Shown piece by piece: positions 33,753-43,197 of a stretch of DNA of 48,308 nt. The DNA lies in NCBI RefSeq assembly GCF_000428485.1, contig NZ_AUAA01000026.1, forward strand, positions 1 to 48,308, written 5' to 3'. Position 1 is the stretch's first letter, and every line of letters begins with the position of its first letter. The translations under genes were made by a program, and so were the position numbers. This stretch comes from Epilithonimonas tenax DSM 16811 (GTDB lineage Bacteria; Bacteroidota; Bacteroidia; Flavobacteriales; Weeksellaceae). The notes below the pieces were generated by a model. The model saw nothing but the letters and a program-made list of their open reading frames with translations. It was not told the DNA's origin and made no database searches.

Positions 33753-34028
33753 ATGAAAAAAATGAGAAAAATCGCATTGCCTGTTGCAGTCCTTTTATTA
33801 GGAGCCGGAAGTGCGTATGCTACAACAGCATTTAAATCACAAGCAGTAGAACAGCAAGGTTACTTTTACGATGACTTGGCACCTGCAGAAAAATGTATTC
33901 TTACAGAGAAACGATGTACAACAGAAGTAGGACCAGTCTGTAACTGGAATGATGGTTCGGCTGATCATGAACTTTTCCAGATCAGTACAGGTACTTCATG
34001 TGTAAATCAAATGTTTGAAATCCAGTAA
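33753..34028 (+). CDS. DUF6520 family secreted Cys-rich protein
   Basis: A 91-residue exported protein. The signal peptide (KKMRKIALPVAVLLLGAGSAYA) precedes a mature domain with four cysteines: CILTEKRC, then C in GPVCNW and C in GTSCVN. The DUF6520 family is known in Bacteroidota; function unknown. It ends the operon with the MauE-like protein, which could form its disulfides. A strong terminator follows. Confidence 0.83.
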   Translation: MKKMRKIALPVAVLLLGAGSAYATTAFKSQAVEQQGYFYDDLAPAEKCILTEKRCTTEVGPVCNWNDGSADHELFQISTGTSCVNQMFEIQ

Positions 34029-34049
34029 TTCACATTAATTATCAAAAGT

Positions 34050-34073
34050 GAAGGATGCTAAAAAGCATCCTTC
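34050..34073. terminator. Bidirectional intrinsic terminator
   Basis: GAAGGATGC and GCATCCTTC form a perfect 9-bp stem around a 6-nt loop, with T-rich ATTTGTTTTTTG on the right side. It lies between the end of the DUF6520 gene and the end of the convergent S9 peptidase gene; the S9 stop codon is in the loop. Confidence 0.85.
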
Positions 34074-36565
34074 ATTTGTTTTTTGATCCAGGGAATATCT
34101 TTCTTTTTCATTAGAAAATAATCGTACCATTCCAGAATTTTTAAGGACAGATCTTTTTGTGCAGCATCTTTTCCCAGAGAATGACCTTCATTTCTATAGT
34201 TAAGCAGTACCACCGGTTTTTGATATTTTCGGAGTACATTAAATAATGATTTGCTTTCTTCCGGGTCTACGTTCTTATCAGATGTACCTGCCCACAACAA
34301 CATGGGGGCTTTTATATTGTGTGCAGAATAGATTGGATTATTGTCAATATATTTTTGTTTATTGTTAACAAAACTTCCTTTCATTCTGAACTGACCTTCT
34401 TCATACCGCCAATAATCAGGCCCGTCAAAATTGTAATTATAGGCGTAAGAAGTATGAATAATGTCAGAAATTGAATTGCCGGAGATAAAAGCTGAAAAAC
34501 GATCGCTGTGACTCGCAATAAAGTTGGTTTCATAACCACCAAAAGATTGGCCCATTAGCCCAACTTTGTCTATATCAGCATAAGTTATTTTTTTAATTTC
34601 GTTCAACAGATTATTAATGCAAAGCAGCGCTGATCTACCCGGCCCCTCTTCGCCATAGGTTATATCCGGGAATACGACTAAATAGCCTGACTCTAAAAGC
34701 AATCTTGCATTAATACCTCGACTGTTTTTAAAAGTCGGAAGCAAAAACTTGTTCATAAATCTCTGTTGCTGCTCATAGATGGACAAAACAACAGGATATG
34801 TTTTCCGAGCATCAAAATTCGCAGGAAGGTAAAGGCTCGCTTCCAGTTTTTCTCCTGCAGGTCCCTTATATTCTACCTGTATTTTCTTGATCTGTTTTGA
34901 AGCCGTATCAGAAATATTTGAATTAAAGATAGGGAAAGCTTTAGCTGATTTATTTTTAGTCATGATCGTAAAAGCTTTATTATAATTATCCTCAATCCAA
35001 AAAAACTGCTCTTTACTATTTCCACTGAAATACTGAATTCGGTCTGAAGTGTCTTCAATGACCGATTCAATCCTTTTATTTTTCCAGACCAAGTATGAGG
35101 AGGTGCGCAGTTCTTTATTTTTGGCAATCAATACTAATGTTTCATCATCATTTAAGTATTCTGATAATCTGTAAGTACCAATACCGGTATATATTTGATT
35201 TGGCTTATACAGCTCGATCTCATCAGTTTGTAAACTCATCAGTCTTTTCTTTTTAAGACTTTTGATCTCCTGCTGCCACAATTCATTTCCAGAGATCCAC
35301 AGAATTTTGTCGCTTCCTAAAAAATAGGGCATTGATTCTTGACTCCAGCCCAATGGTTTGTAACTTCCACTGCCAACATCAAACATGATCCAACCCTTAT
35401 CCTTTACACTACTGATCAATAATAACTTACCTGCAGGATCAATATTGATATGACCATCGTCTAATGGCAATAATACATCCTTTTGGGTCTTTGAATTCCA
35501 TAAGTATATTTCTTTATTATTGGGTAGAAAGTGGCGATCATGTATATCTACCAGATTTTTATCGATCTTCATTTTCACAAACATATTACTTTTTCCAATT
35601 GCTGTAAAACCGGTAAAATTATTGTCCAACATAAAAAATCTATTCTCCTTCGGATACCATAGAATATCGTGTTTTTCAAGTTGTTCTTTGGTGTAATTGC
35701 TCAGATCCTGCTCATTTCCATACCAAATATCAACAATGCTATTATTTTTAGATTTCACTTTCTGTATTCTCAGGTAAATGGCATCTTTATCGGACGATGG
35801 ATAGACTTCCGTATAGGTAAATCCTTGCATAGACTGATCACTAAGCTCAATTGGAAAAACCCCTTCCTTAATATAAAAAAACCGAAGTCCCGAGTTTGAT
35901 CGGGCGGAAACGACAAAGCCTCCCAAACCCGATTTTGATTCACCCATTGTGAAAACCTCATTCTGTGTTGACCACAATTCTACTCTTTTTTTTCCATTGT
36001 CTTTTAGTTGATAAATCCGGGATAACTTCTCTTTTTTCTCATCTTTTGACAGAACAATAATATCTTCCTTACCGATATCCCATCGATTGACATTTTCAAC
36101 GGTTTGAACAATTTTCAAGCTATGGTCATAAATCTCAAGCCTGTTGTTTTGAACACTATTAAAATGAACCAGCAGCAGATTATTTCTTTTAGCGAAATCT
36201 ATCTTATTGACATCACGTATTTCTTTGACTGTTCCAGATTCCAGACTGATCAAATTCATAACATGACCTGAGAGCACCACAATCGTATGATTATTTACAA
36301 AATAATATTTTGAAACTTTCTCCCGCATTATCTTTTTGAATGGAGATTTTGTTTCGACAATGGTCAATGTGGATGACCGGCTTTCATAATTTGTGACATA
36401 TGCTGCCCATCTGCCATCCGGTGAAGGATTGATGGAGATTACTTCTTCTGCCGATTCACTCAGCTTCGTCAGATGCTCCATATTGTGTTGGGCTTTGATC
36501 CGGGGCATACTATTAATGATCAGCATTAAAATCAGTATACATAGTATGGTCTGTATTCTTTCCAT
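34058..36565 (-). CDS. S9-family prolyl oligopeptidase (exported)
   Basis: An 835-residue serine peptidase with an N-terminal signal-like segment (1-25), a large beta-propeller part (about 30-540) and a C-terminal alpha/beta-hydrolase catalytic domain. GQSFGGY places the nucleophile at Ser674, Asp763 sits in GTSDKNVDPEE, and His795 in NEGHSLG, which together form a complete triad. It would cleave small peptides outside the inner membrane. It is the last gene of a SusC-SusD-S9 operon, so it probably acts on the same substrates. Confidence 0.9.
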   Translation of the reverse strand: MERIQTILCILILMLIINSMPRIKAQHNMEHLTKLSESAEEVISINPSPDGRWAAYVTNYESRSSTLTIVETKSPFKKIMREKVSKYYFVNNHTIVVLSGHVMNLISLESGTVKEIRDVNKIDFAKRNNLLLVHFNSVQNNRLEIYDHSLKIVQTVENVNRWDIGKEDIIVLSKDEKKEKLSRIYQLKDNGKKRVELWSTQNEVFTMGESKSGLGGFVVSARSNSGLRFFYIKEGVFPIELSDQSMQGFTYTEVYPSSDKDAIYLRIQKVKSKNNSIVDIWYGNEQDLSNYTKEQLEKHDILWYPKENRFFMLDNNFTGFTAIGKSNMFVKMKIDKNLVDIHDRHFLPNNKEIYLWNSKTQKDVLLPLDDGHINIDPAGKLLLISSVKDKGWIMFDVGSGSYKPLGWSQESMPYFLGSDKILWISGNELWQQEIKSLKKKRLMSLQTDEIELYKPNQIYTGIGTYRLSEYLNDDETLVLIAKNKELRTSSYLVWKNKRIESVIEDTSDRIQYFSGNSKEQFFWIEDNYNKAFTIMTKNKSAKAFPIFNSNISDTASKQIKKIQVEYKGPAGEKLEASLYLPANFDARKTYPVVLSIYEQQQRFMNKFLLPTFKNSRGINARLLLESGYLVVFPDITYGEEGPGRSALLCINNLLNEIKKITYADIDKVGLMGQSFGGYETNFIASHSDRFSAFISGNSISDIIHTSYAYNYNFDGPDYWRYEEGQFRMKGSFVNNKQKYIDNNPIYSAHNIKAPMLLWAGTSDKNVDPEESKSLFNVLRKYQKPVVLLNYRNEGHSLGKDAAQKDLSLKILEWYDYFLMKKKDIPWIKKQMKDAF

Positions 36566-36582
36566 AGTTTAGAATGTTGATC

Positions 36583-37974
36583 TTAGTAACCTGTATTTTG
36601 CGGATTGAGATTGGGATTGACGAGCAGTTCTTTTTGAGGGAGCGGCCATTTTGCGTGACTGCTTTTCCAATTAGGTTTTACACTATTGAGCTGATCCAGC
36701 ATTCCCCATCTTTTCAGATCAAAAAAACGAATCCCCTGTTCTGTAAAAAACTCTCTTCTTTTTTCCTTTCTCAATTCTGTCATTGCATCTGTAACGCTTA
36801 ATGTTGAGGCTAAAGCAGCTAATCCTGCTCTCTGTCTCGACCTATTGATCATAGGTATTGCTTCAGATATTTTATTCTGTTGTAAGAAGTTTTCTGCCTG
36901 CATCAGATAGATTTCATCAAGACGATAGATCACTGAGTACTCTGTCGGGTTATTCACAGCAAGGTTTTTATATTTGGCAGGCTTATAATTGACCTGCGCA
37001 CCAAATGGGACTGCTGTAAAATAATGCTGACGCCGAAGGTCTGCTGCTGAAAAAGAATTAACGAGATCCTGATTCATGGCAAAAGACATTGGTGCTGCCG
37101 TAAAGTTGTACAAGGAAGCTTCTTTTGTGGCATCGTTGGTATTCTTTGGCTTCAACTGCCAGATAATATGGGTTCCGCTTTTCTGAAAAACCTTTGAAAT
37201 ATCATTTTGATAGGAGAATAAGGATGACTGCATGATTACCGAACATATGACTTCTGCTTCATTCCATTTTTTAAGAAGCATTTTCATCTTTGCAAGAGCG
37301 ACATATCCTGCATATTTATTGGGATAAATACGCTCCGTGTTACGATAGACAGCCGGGAGAAGAATGACTGATTCAGAAAGGTCGGTTTCAACTTTAATAA
37401 GGAACTCGCCTTCAGGCATTCTTTTCAGGGTACTGTTGATGAGGTAATCGGTAGTGTCTGTATAAGGAACTTCCCCAAAGATCTGAAAGAGGTCCATATA
37501 AAGCATTGACCTTACCAGCAATGCCTCGCCTCTCACTCTGTCCTTCACGGCCTGAGATAAAGATTTGGATTTACCTACCCCTTCAATAATACTGTTTGCA
37601 GAATAGATCAACTGATAGGCGTTTGTCCAGAACGCGGTTACGGCAGTATTGGTCGGTAGCTGCTGATTAAGGTACAGATCCAGGACTCCATTAGAGGCGC
37701 TGGTGTAAAAACACGTCAGATCATCGGTATAGGTTCCCAGTAATGCTCCCTTTCCATTAATACCTCCCGAATACATTGAAGCTTCCCACATTCCCGAGTA
37801 AAGTCCTGCCAAAGCAGCTTCCGCAGTCTGCTCATCTTCAAAAACAAGATCTGAGGCGATCTGATTGTTCGGGAAATCGGTCTCTATCAACTTTTCGCAG
37901 GAAACCGCTGACCCTAAGATGATGGTCAGTATAACTGCCGTAATGATATATTGTATTTTAAAGTTCATTTTCAT
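36583..37974 (-). CDS. SusD/RagB-family outer-membrane lipoprotein
   Basis: A 463-residue lipoprotein with a signal sequence and lipobox GSAVSC (Cys26), a TPR-type helical scaffold, and SusD features (YSGMWEASMYSGG, LVRSMLYMDLFQIFGEVPYTD, PLPQKELLVNPNLNPQNTGY at the C-terminus). It caps the SusC channel and captures the substrate. It is shorter than starch-type SusD, closer to the RagB group. It lies 18 bp after susC and 17 bp before the S9 gene. Confidence 0.9.
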   Translation of the reverse strand: MKMNFKIQYIITAVILTIILGSAVSCEKLIETDFPNNQIASDLVFEDEQTAEAALAGLYSGMWEASMYSGGINGKGALLGTYTDDLTCFYTSASNGVLDLYLNQQLPTNTAVTAFWTNAYQLIYSANSIIEGVGKSKSLSQAVKDRVRGEALLVRSMLYMDLFQIFGEVPYTDTTDYLINSTLKRMPEGEFLIKVETDLSESVILLPAVYRNTERIYPNKYAGYVALAKMKMLLKKWNEAEVICSVIMQSSLFSYQNDISKVFQKSGTHIIWQLKPKNTNDATKEASLYNFTAAPMSFAMNQDLVNSFSAADLRRQHYFTAVPFGAQVNYKPAKYKNLAVNNPTEYSVIYRLDEIYLMQAENFLQQNKISEAIPMINRSRQRAGLAALASTLSVTDAMTELRKEKRREFFTEQGIRFFDLKRWGMLDQLNSVKPNWKSSHAKWPLPQKELLVNPNLNPQNTGY

Positions 37975-37992
37975 TATTTTAAATTGATGTTT

Positions 37993-40900
37993 TTAGAATG
38001 TCATTTGAAAGCCAACTGAGTAGGTTTTCAGCGGGGGCAAAAAACCGGTCAGTATAAACTCAGGATCAAGACCAAAATATTTAGTGATGGTCAGGAGATT
38101 TTGACCCTGTACATAGATCATTGCCTCTTTAATGCCCAATTGATTAATAGGAATGCTGTAATTAAGCTGAACATTTTTCAACCTGATATAAGAAGCATCC
38201 CCTATGGCAGCTGTTGAGTTCTGAAAGAACGAGTGTGCTGAATTCTTTGCTGCAACGGTTCCTGAGCTGTAAGGCATATAGGTGCCGGATGGATTGGTTG
38301 CCGACCAGACATCAAGGACCTCTATCGGCTGATTATTCATTGACCCCGGGATGATCATCTGTCGGTTGTAGTTCCAGTTCCTCTGTTTCACGAACTGCCA
38401 TAGGAATGAGGCAGACCACTGCCCATACCTGAAATTATTTGACCATCCTCCAAAGAAACGTACCCCCAATCTTTCGATCACTTTATTGTCATCCGGAGAC
38501 GTAATCTTGCCGTCACCATTGTAATCAGTAAACTGATACAATCCGGTTGCCGGATTGATACCTTCATACTGATACACTTTCACCAGTGTGGTCGGATACC
38601 CTATGACGTACTGATTTGTATAGGTAGACCCTTCAAGATTGGGAAATTCCAGAAGTTTACTTTCAGGAATTGACAGATTTAAGGAGGTGTCGTATTTAAA
38701 TTCAGACTTTCTGAAAACCTGAAATGACGTTTCAAATTCCCACCCTGAATTCTGCACTTTCGCCGGAAGGTTGGATTGGATGGTTGAAAAACCTGTCGTT
38801 GCAGGTAGCGGGATTCCCACCAGCTGATTCGATGAGGTGTTTTCATAATAGGTAGCAGACATATTCCATCTGTTCTTAAAAAATGAAAATTCAGCGGCCA
38901 CCTCTTTTTTCAAGGTCTTCTCCCAGCTGAAGTTCGGATTGTACAATCTTGATGGATTAAGGGCAGTGATGTTATTGTAAATATTTGACGATACGGTGTA
39001 GGTATCCAAATACTGATAATCACCGATCCGGTCATTACCCGACGTTCCGAAACTGCCTCTCAGCTTCGCAAAGCTCAGCCAGGAAATATTTTTCATCCAG
39101 TCCTCCTCTGAAACCAGCCAGGCTGCTCCTACGGCACCGAAGTTTCCGAAACGGTTGTTGGGACCAAATCGGCTTGATCCGTCTCTTCTTCCGGTAACAT
39201 TAAGGATGTACCTTTTCAGGTATTTGTAATTGAACCTTGCAAAAACTGCCGTATAATTGTACTGATTGATAATCTGGTCGTTGATAATCTTCGTTTTTGC
39301 CGCGGCAATGTTCTGAATGAGCGCATTGCTTTCAAAGCCTATTCCCTGCATGGATGACTGATTGGTTTCAGACTTCTGTAAGGTGGCACCGATCAGCATA
39401 TCGATACTGTGGTTATTCCAGCTGTAGTCCCCTGTGATCTGCGGTTCCAGAATGTAAGAAAAATTTGAACTGTTATTCTTAGAAGACGTGGAATTAGCAC
39501 TCGTCAGATTTGCCGCAGGATTGGATACTGTGTGCGGACGAAGTGAGAACTCTTCAAAATTCTGATAGGTAATTCCACCATTGAATTTCAAGGATACAAA
39601 TGGAAAAAGCTTATAGGAAATCTGCGTTCCCGTATTGATAAAACTCGTTGAGTTAAGGTATTCACTTTTAAAAGCACCCAATGGATTGGTAAAAGTACTG
39701 TTCTCCCAATTCAAAGATCCATCTGCATTATACAGTGAAGGTGCGTTTGGACTTAATGTGATACTTCTGTTGGTCACTTCACTGTTCAGGACGTTATTAT
39801 TCTGAAACGAAAGCGAATTCGTCAGATTGACCTCCACTCTACGGTCAGGCGTTCGATAACTGAAGTTTCCGGTCAGGTTATTGGACTTGTACTGAAAGCC
39901 TGCCGGCAATACCGTTCCCTGCTCTGTATGACCATAACTGATCAGATACGATGAATTCTCCGAGCCACCACTGAAAGAAAGCTGCACTACAGAAGATTCT
40001 GAGGTATTACCAATCAATTCCTTCTGCCAATTCGTCTCCCGTTCCTGACTCCAAGTATTCAGATCATAAGCGTTGGAGGGAATTGTGGCAATGCCATCAT
40101 TCTGATATGCAGTACGTCTCATATTCAGATAGTCAGCGGTACCCATCACCTTCAGACGATTGGTAACTGAACTAAGAGAATAAGACGTGTTCAATTTCAG
40201 GTCAGTCCTGCCCTTTCTGCCTTTCTTAGTGGTCACAATAATGACTCCATTCGCACCCCTGGAACCGTAAATCGCCGTAGCATCAGCATCTTTCAATACC
40301 TCAAAGCTTTCAATATCATTGGGATTGATTGCATTCAGAGGATTGATTGAGGCATAAGGAAGGATTGCTGCACTGTAAATGGAAGGCGTTTCTGAAATAA
40401 CAGGAACACCATCAATAATATACAGAGGCTCATTCCCATCACGACGGATACTGTTCTTCCCTCTGATCTGAATATCAAAACCCCCTCCCGGTGTTCCAGA
40501 GTTCTGGGTAATCGAAACCCCGCTCATTCTCCCCTGTGCTGAAGCAAGAACGTTTGTGACGGGCTGGTTCTCAATATCCTTTGCTGACACCCGGGAAATA
40601 CTTCCCGTTCTCTCCTTATCCCGAACCTTATAATACCCTGCATTAAGAACGACCTCCTCTATTGCTTTCTCATTCTCATTCTTTCTCTCATTCTCACTCC
40701 CAATTCCTTTATCATTGTCTTTCTCATCACCCAATGATACATCGACAGCTACTCTATCTCCTAAAGAAACTTTTCGCTCAGGATAATCAGGATGCTTAAA
40801 GATAAGGACAGGATTCTCTCCTGATACCTGAACCCTATAAATACCTGAACTATTACTAGTAGCAACCGCATCACTACCCTCCTGAAATATACTTACCCCT

Positions 40901-41037
40901 GAAATGGGTTTATTATTAGTATTATCTGTAACAGTGCCTGTGATCACACGCATCTGCCCTATTGCTACGCCGGAGGCGAGCAAGGTGAAGCCAAAAGCCA
41001 ATTGAATATGACTCAGGCTACAAAAGTTTTTTTTCAT
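37993..41037 (-). CDS. SusC/RagA-family TonB-dependent transporter
   Basis: About 1,014 residues from ATG 41037; the frame opens at 41100, but the later start gives a proper signal sequence. An N-terminal carboxypeptidase-regulatory-like domain (about 30-110) is followed by a charged linker rich in N, E and K, the plug (GRMSGVSITQNSGTPGGGFDIQIRGKNSI, then GANGVIIVTTKKG) and a 22-strand barrel ending MTF. With SusD it forms a TonB-driven uptake complex in the outer membrane. The S9 neighbour points to peptides rather than glycans. A long leader lies upstream. Confidence 0.92.
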   Translation of the reverse strand: MKKNFCSLSHIQLAFGFTLLASGVAIGQMRVITGTVTDNTNNKPISGVSIFQEGSDAVATSNSSGIYRVQVSGENPVLIFKHPDYPERKVSLGDRVAVDVSLGDEKDNDKGIGSENERKNENEKAIEEVVLNAGYYKVRDKERTGSISRVSAKDIENQPVTNVLASAQGRMSGVSITQNSGTPGGGFDIQIRGKNSIRRDGNEPLYIIDGVPVISETPSIYSAAILPYASINPLNAINPNDIESFEVLKDADATAIYGSRGANGVIIVTTKKGRKGRTDLKLNTSYSLSSVTNRLKVMGTADYLNMRRTAYQNDGIATIPSNAYDLNTWSQERETNWQKELIGNTSESSVVQLSFSGGSENSSYLISYGHTEQGTVLPAGFQYKSNNLTGNFSYRTPDRRVEVNLTNSLSFQNNNVLNSEVTNRSITLSPNAPSLYNADGSLNWENSTFTNPLGAFKSEYLNSTSFINTGTQISYKLFPFVSLKFNGGITYQNFEEFSLRPHTVSNPAANLTSANSTSSKNNSSNFSYILEPQITGDYSWNNHSIDMLIGATLQKSETNQSSMQGIGFESNALIQNIAAAKTKIINDQIINQYNYTAVFARFNYKYLKRYILNVTGRRDGSSRFGPNNRFGNFGAVGAAWLVSEEDWMKNISWLSFAKLRGSFGTSGNDRIGDYQYLDTYTVSSNIYNNITALNPSRLYNPNFSWEKTLKKEVAAEFSFFKNRWNMSATYYENTSSNQLVGIPLPATTGFSTIQSNLPAKVQNSGWEFETSFQVFRKSEFKYDTSLNLSIPESKLLEFPNLEGSTYTNQYVIGYPTTLVKVYQYEGINPATGLYQFTDYNGDGKITSPDDNKVIERLGVRFFGGWSNNFRYGQWSASFLWQFVKQRNWNYNRQMIIPGSMNNQPIEVLDVWSATNPSGTYMPYSSGTVAAKNSAHSFFQNSTAAIGDASYIRLKNVQLNYSIPINQLGIKEAMIYVQGQNLLTITKYFGLDPEFILTGFLPPLKTYSVGFQMTF

Positions 41038-41220
41038 ACTTTTGAATAGATTTAATTCGTTAAATTTTAGGCTCTCTTCTGCACTGCGTAAATTCCACAA
41101 TACTTATAGTGCTAAGAGGGCTTTCTTGTTTCTATGGCTAGTTCTTCTATTTTATACTCTCTTTTTCTTAAAAATTCAGTTTTATTTTTAGCATAGACAT
41201 AGTTTACCGCGATGATGCTC

Positions 41221-41548
41221 GGGAGGAAGTCTCATTAAAGACATAGCAAAAACCTCCTGCCCCAGCACATCTTAAAAAATTAATATGAATGAAATTTGTG
41301 TCCCTTGTAAGCTTTAAAAGCCGCAATGAGTTGTACACCCCATTGTATCGTGCAGTCTGTTATTATACTTTTAGAAAGCAGCTTAGGGTGTAGAGAGAAT
41401 ATCGGACAACATTGTAAATAAAACGGCGTGGAACTCTACAATATCCGCCCAGAGGTACTGCCATACCCATAACAACAGATAGAGAGAGCCCACGCCTAGG
41501 TCGTGAGCTTTCTGCTTATCCTCTCGTTGTTATTTGAAAATTGGCAGT
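41221..41548 (-). ncRNA. Structured leader RNA or ncRNA upstream of susC
   Basis: The 41038-41600 space upstream of susC has no supported gene but a series of stable stems. Near its 5' end (minus strand) ACTGCC/GGCAGT (41457-41462 with 41543-41548), ATAACAAC/GTTGTTAT (41469-41476 with 41526-41533) and AGAGAGC/GCTTTCT plus CACG/CGTG (41483-41494 with 41502-41513) form one long hairpin. An alternative stem pairs 41425-41437 with 41485-41496 and excludes the last part of it; it is followed by GTTTTATTT. Further stems are at 41222-41257 and 41335-41391. It could be a switch-like leader or a 6S-type or other ncRNA. Confidence 0.6.
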
Positions 41549-41599
41549 TTTCTTAGGCGAGATTCTAAGCGAATAGCTTCTAATATTTTTGAAGGTTCG

Positions 41600-41631
41600 C
41601 AAAATTACAATTAAGTAACTTGTTTTACAAA
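41600..41631 (-). promoter_or_regulatory. Bacteroidota-type promoter for the susC leader
   Basis: On the minus strand TTTG (41628-41631) and TAATTTTG (41600-41607) are separated by 20 bp, which fits the -33/-7 consensus of the phylum's housekeeping sigma factor. Transcription would start near 41593 and run through the structured region toward susC, more than 500 nt away. Confidence 0.65.
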
Positions 41632-41700
41632 GATAAGAAAAAACATTTCGGTATACAAAACTATACCAAAATATTTTTCATTATGTGCTTAATTGCATCT

Positions 41701-42027
41701 ATGATTAAGGAAAGTGAAAAAATTATAATTTTAAAGACAGCGATTACTTTGCGTAAAATGCTCAGTAAGAATAAGAGTTATTCATCGAAAACTGATGGTA
41801 ATTCTGATGTAGTTAATAGTTATGATAAAATAGCTGCAAACTCTAATTCAGAACTGACAAAGGCCACAGTAAATAGTGCCTTTAGCGGAAAGAAAAGGTC
41901 AACAATGGCAACTATTGTTCTTATAATTGAATCAATGGGTTACTTAATGAGAGACTTTGCTGAAATCTATGATAAACTTTCAGAAAAAGATGTTGTTAAA
42001 TTCAGAGAAGAAGTGATGAAGAAATAA
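41701..42027 (+). CDS. HTH (XRE-like) regulatory protein
   Basis: About 108 residues if started at ATG 41701 (MIKESEKIIILKTAITLRKM); a longer frame starts at 41620 but overlaps the leader promoter on the other strand. The segment IAANSNSELTKATVNSAFSGKKRSTMATIVLIIESMGYLMRDFAEIYDKL looks like the helix-turn-helix and C-terminal helices of XRE-type proteins common in flavobacteria. It may control the divergent leader or neighbouring genes. The IS element lies 107 bp downstream. Confidence 0.7.
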   Translation: MIKESEKIIILKTAITLRKMLSKNKSYSSKTDGNSDVVNSYDKIAANSNSELTKATVNSAFSGKKRSTMATIVLIIESMGYLMRDFAEIYDKLSEKDVVKFREEVMKK

Positions 42028-42193
42028 TAAGATTGATTGTCAGCTAATCTCATTCATCGAAATAGTAACTGGTATACGTACAGCCTAAAGAGCTATTTGA
42101 TATAATTTTTTATTTTAAAGAATAATATTCGGAATGTACGTCTTCAAACCAACTTAGACATTTTAGTTTAAATCCTTAAGGAGGATTTTCGGT

Positions 42194-43177
42194 TTATAAA
42201 CTTACTAATTTTTGTTGATTATATATTTGTCTTCTTTTTCGGATGGATTCCGCTTTTGTTTGCTTTCTTTTTTCCAAAATCTGTTCTGATCTTCCGAAGT
42301 ATACATCCCTTGGAGTTAGGTTATTTATCGACTCGTGATAGCGCTTGTTATTGTAGTTTTCTACAAATTTTTCCAGTGCCTGGATGAGTTCTTCGGGATG
42401 ATAAAAATGATTTAGTTTCACTACGTTTTTCATCGTTCTGTGATAACGTTCAATCTTACCTTGGGTCTGCGGATGCATTGGTTTTCCGTGAACCTGTTTC
42501 ATTCTTAAATCGTCTTTCAGATAGCTTTTCAACTCATTGGAGACGTAGCAGGAACCGTTATCTGAGAGCAGTTTCGGTTTAGCTTTGGTCTTTAATTTCG
42601 CTTTTTTAATGGCCGTGTCCACCGTTCGTTTCACATCTTCGGCCTTCATCGAGTCGCACAGCTCCCAGTGAATGATGTAGCGGCTATAGTCGTCCAAAAT
42701 CGTGCTCAAATAGTACCATCCCCAGCCAATGATCTTGAAATAGGTAAAATCTGTCTGCCACATTTGATGCACAAATTCCGTTTTATCTTTGAACTCATTT
42801 GCTGCTGAAAGAAGAAAATGATTCGGTGCCGGGATTAAGTCTCTTTGCTTCAAAATACGGTAAACACTGGATTCTGAAATAAAAACACCTTGCTCATCGG
42901 TAATTTTGTAGGCCAGTTCCCTTGCAGACAATTCGGTGTGTTCCAAAGCGATCTCTACCACCAGATCTTTCTGTCTTTCAGGAATGCTGTTCCATTGTCT
43001 ATGGTTTGTTCTTTTCGTAGTTTCCAAGCCATCATAGCCGTATTCGAGGTAGCTTTTATACCATTTGTAAAAACTACTTCTGGCGATTCCAAAACTTTCC
43101 AAGGTTCGCTTCACACCGATTTCACTCCTGGTCACCGTTTGAATGATCTCGTATTTCTCGGCTGCTGATAATCTCAT
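42194..43177 (-). CDS. IS3-family transposase OrfB (DDE integrase)
   Basis: A 327-residue integrase-type transposase. An N-terminal HTH (YEIIQTVTRSEIGVKRTLESFGIARSSFYKWYK) and the rve core show the DDE residues: WQTDFTYF, LLSDNGSCYV and QGKIERYHRT. It ends with a basic tail. The sequence is intact and continues in the -1 frame from orfA across the slippery A8G at 43217-43225, so the active protein is probably the fused OrfAB. Confidence 0.93.
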   Translation of the reverse strand: MRLSAAEKYEIIQTVTRSEIGVKRTLESFGIARSSFYKWYKSYLEYGYDGLETTKRTNHRQWNSIPERQKDLVVEIALEHTELSARELAYKITDEQGVFISESSVYRILKQRDLIPAPNHFLLSAANEFKDKTEFVHQMWQTDFTYFKIIGWGWYYLSTILDDYSRYIIHWELCDSMKAEDVKRTVDTAIKKAKLKTKAKPKLLSDNGSCYVSNELKSYLKDDLRMKQVHGKPMHPQTQGKIERYHRTMKNVVKLNHFYHPEELIQALEKFVENYNNKRYHESINNLTPRDVYFGRSEQILEKRKQTKAESIRKRRQIYNQQKLVSL

Positions 43178-43197
43178 ATATTTCCTGTATTTATCGA

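Noticed and set aside
41620-41700. Upstream extension of the 41701 HTH gene
   Set aside because: The longer start overlaps the minus-strand promoter of the susC leader and adds a hydrophobic stretch unlike HTH proteins.
42028-42134. Missing 3' part of the IS-cut regulator
   Set aside because: All three minus-strand frames hit stop codons quickly and none continues the HTH sequence.
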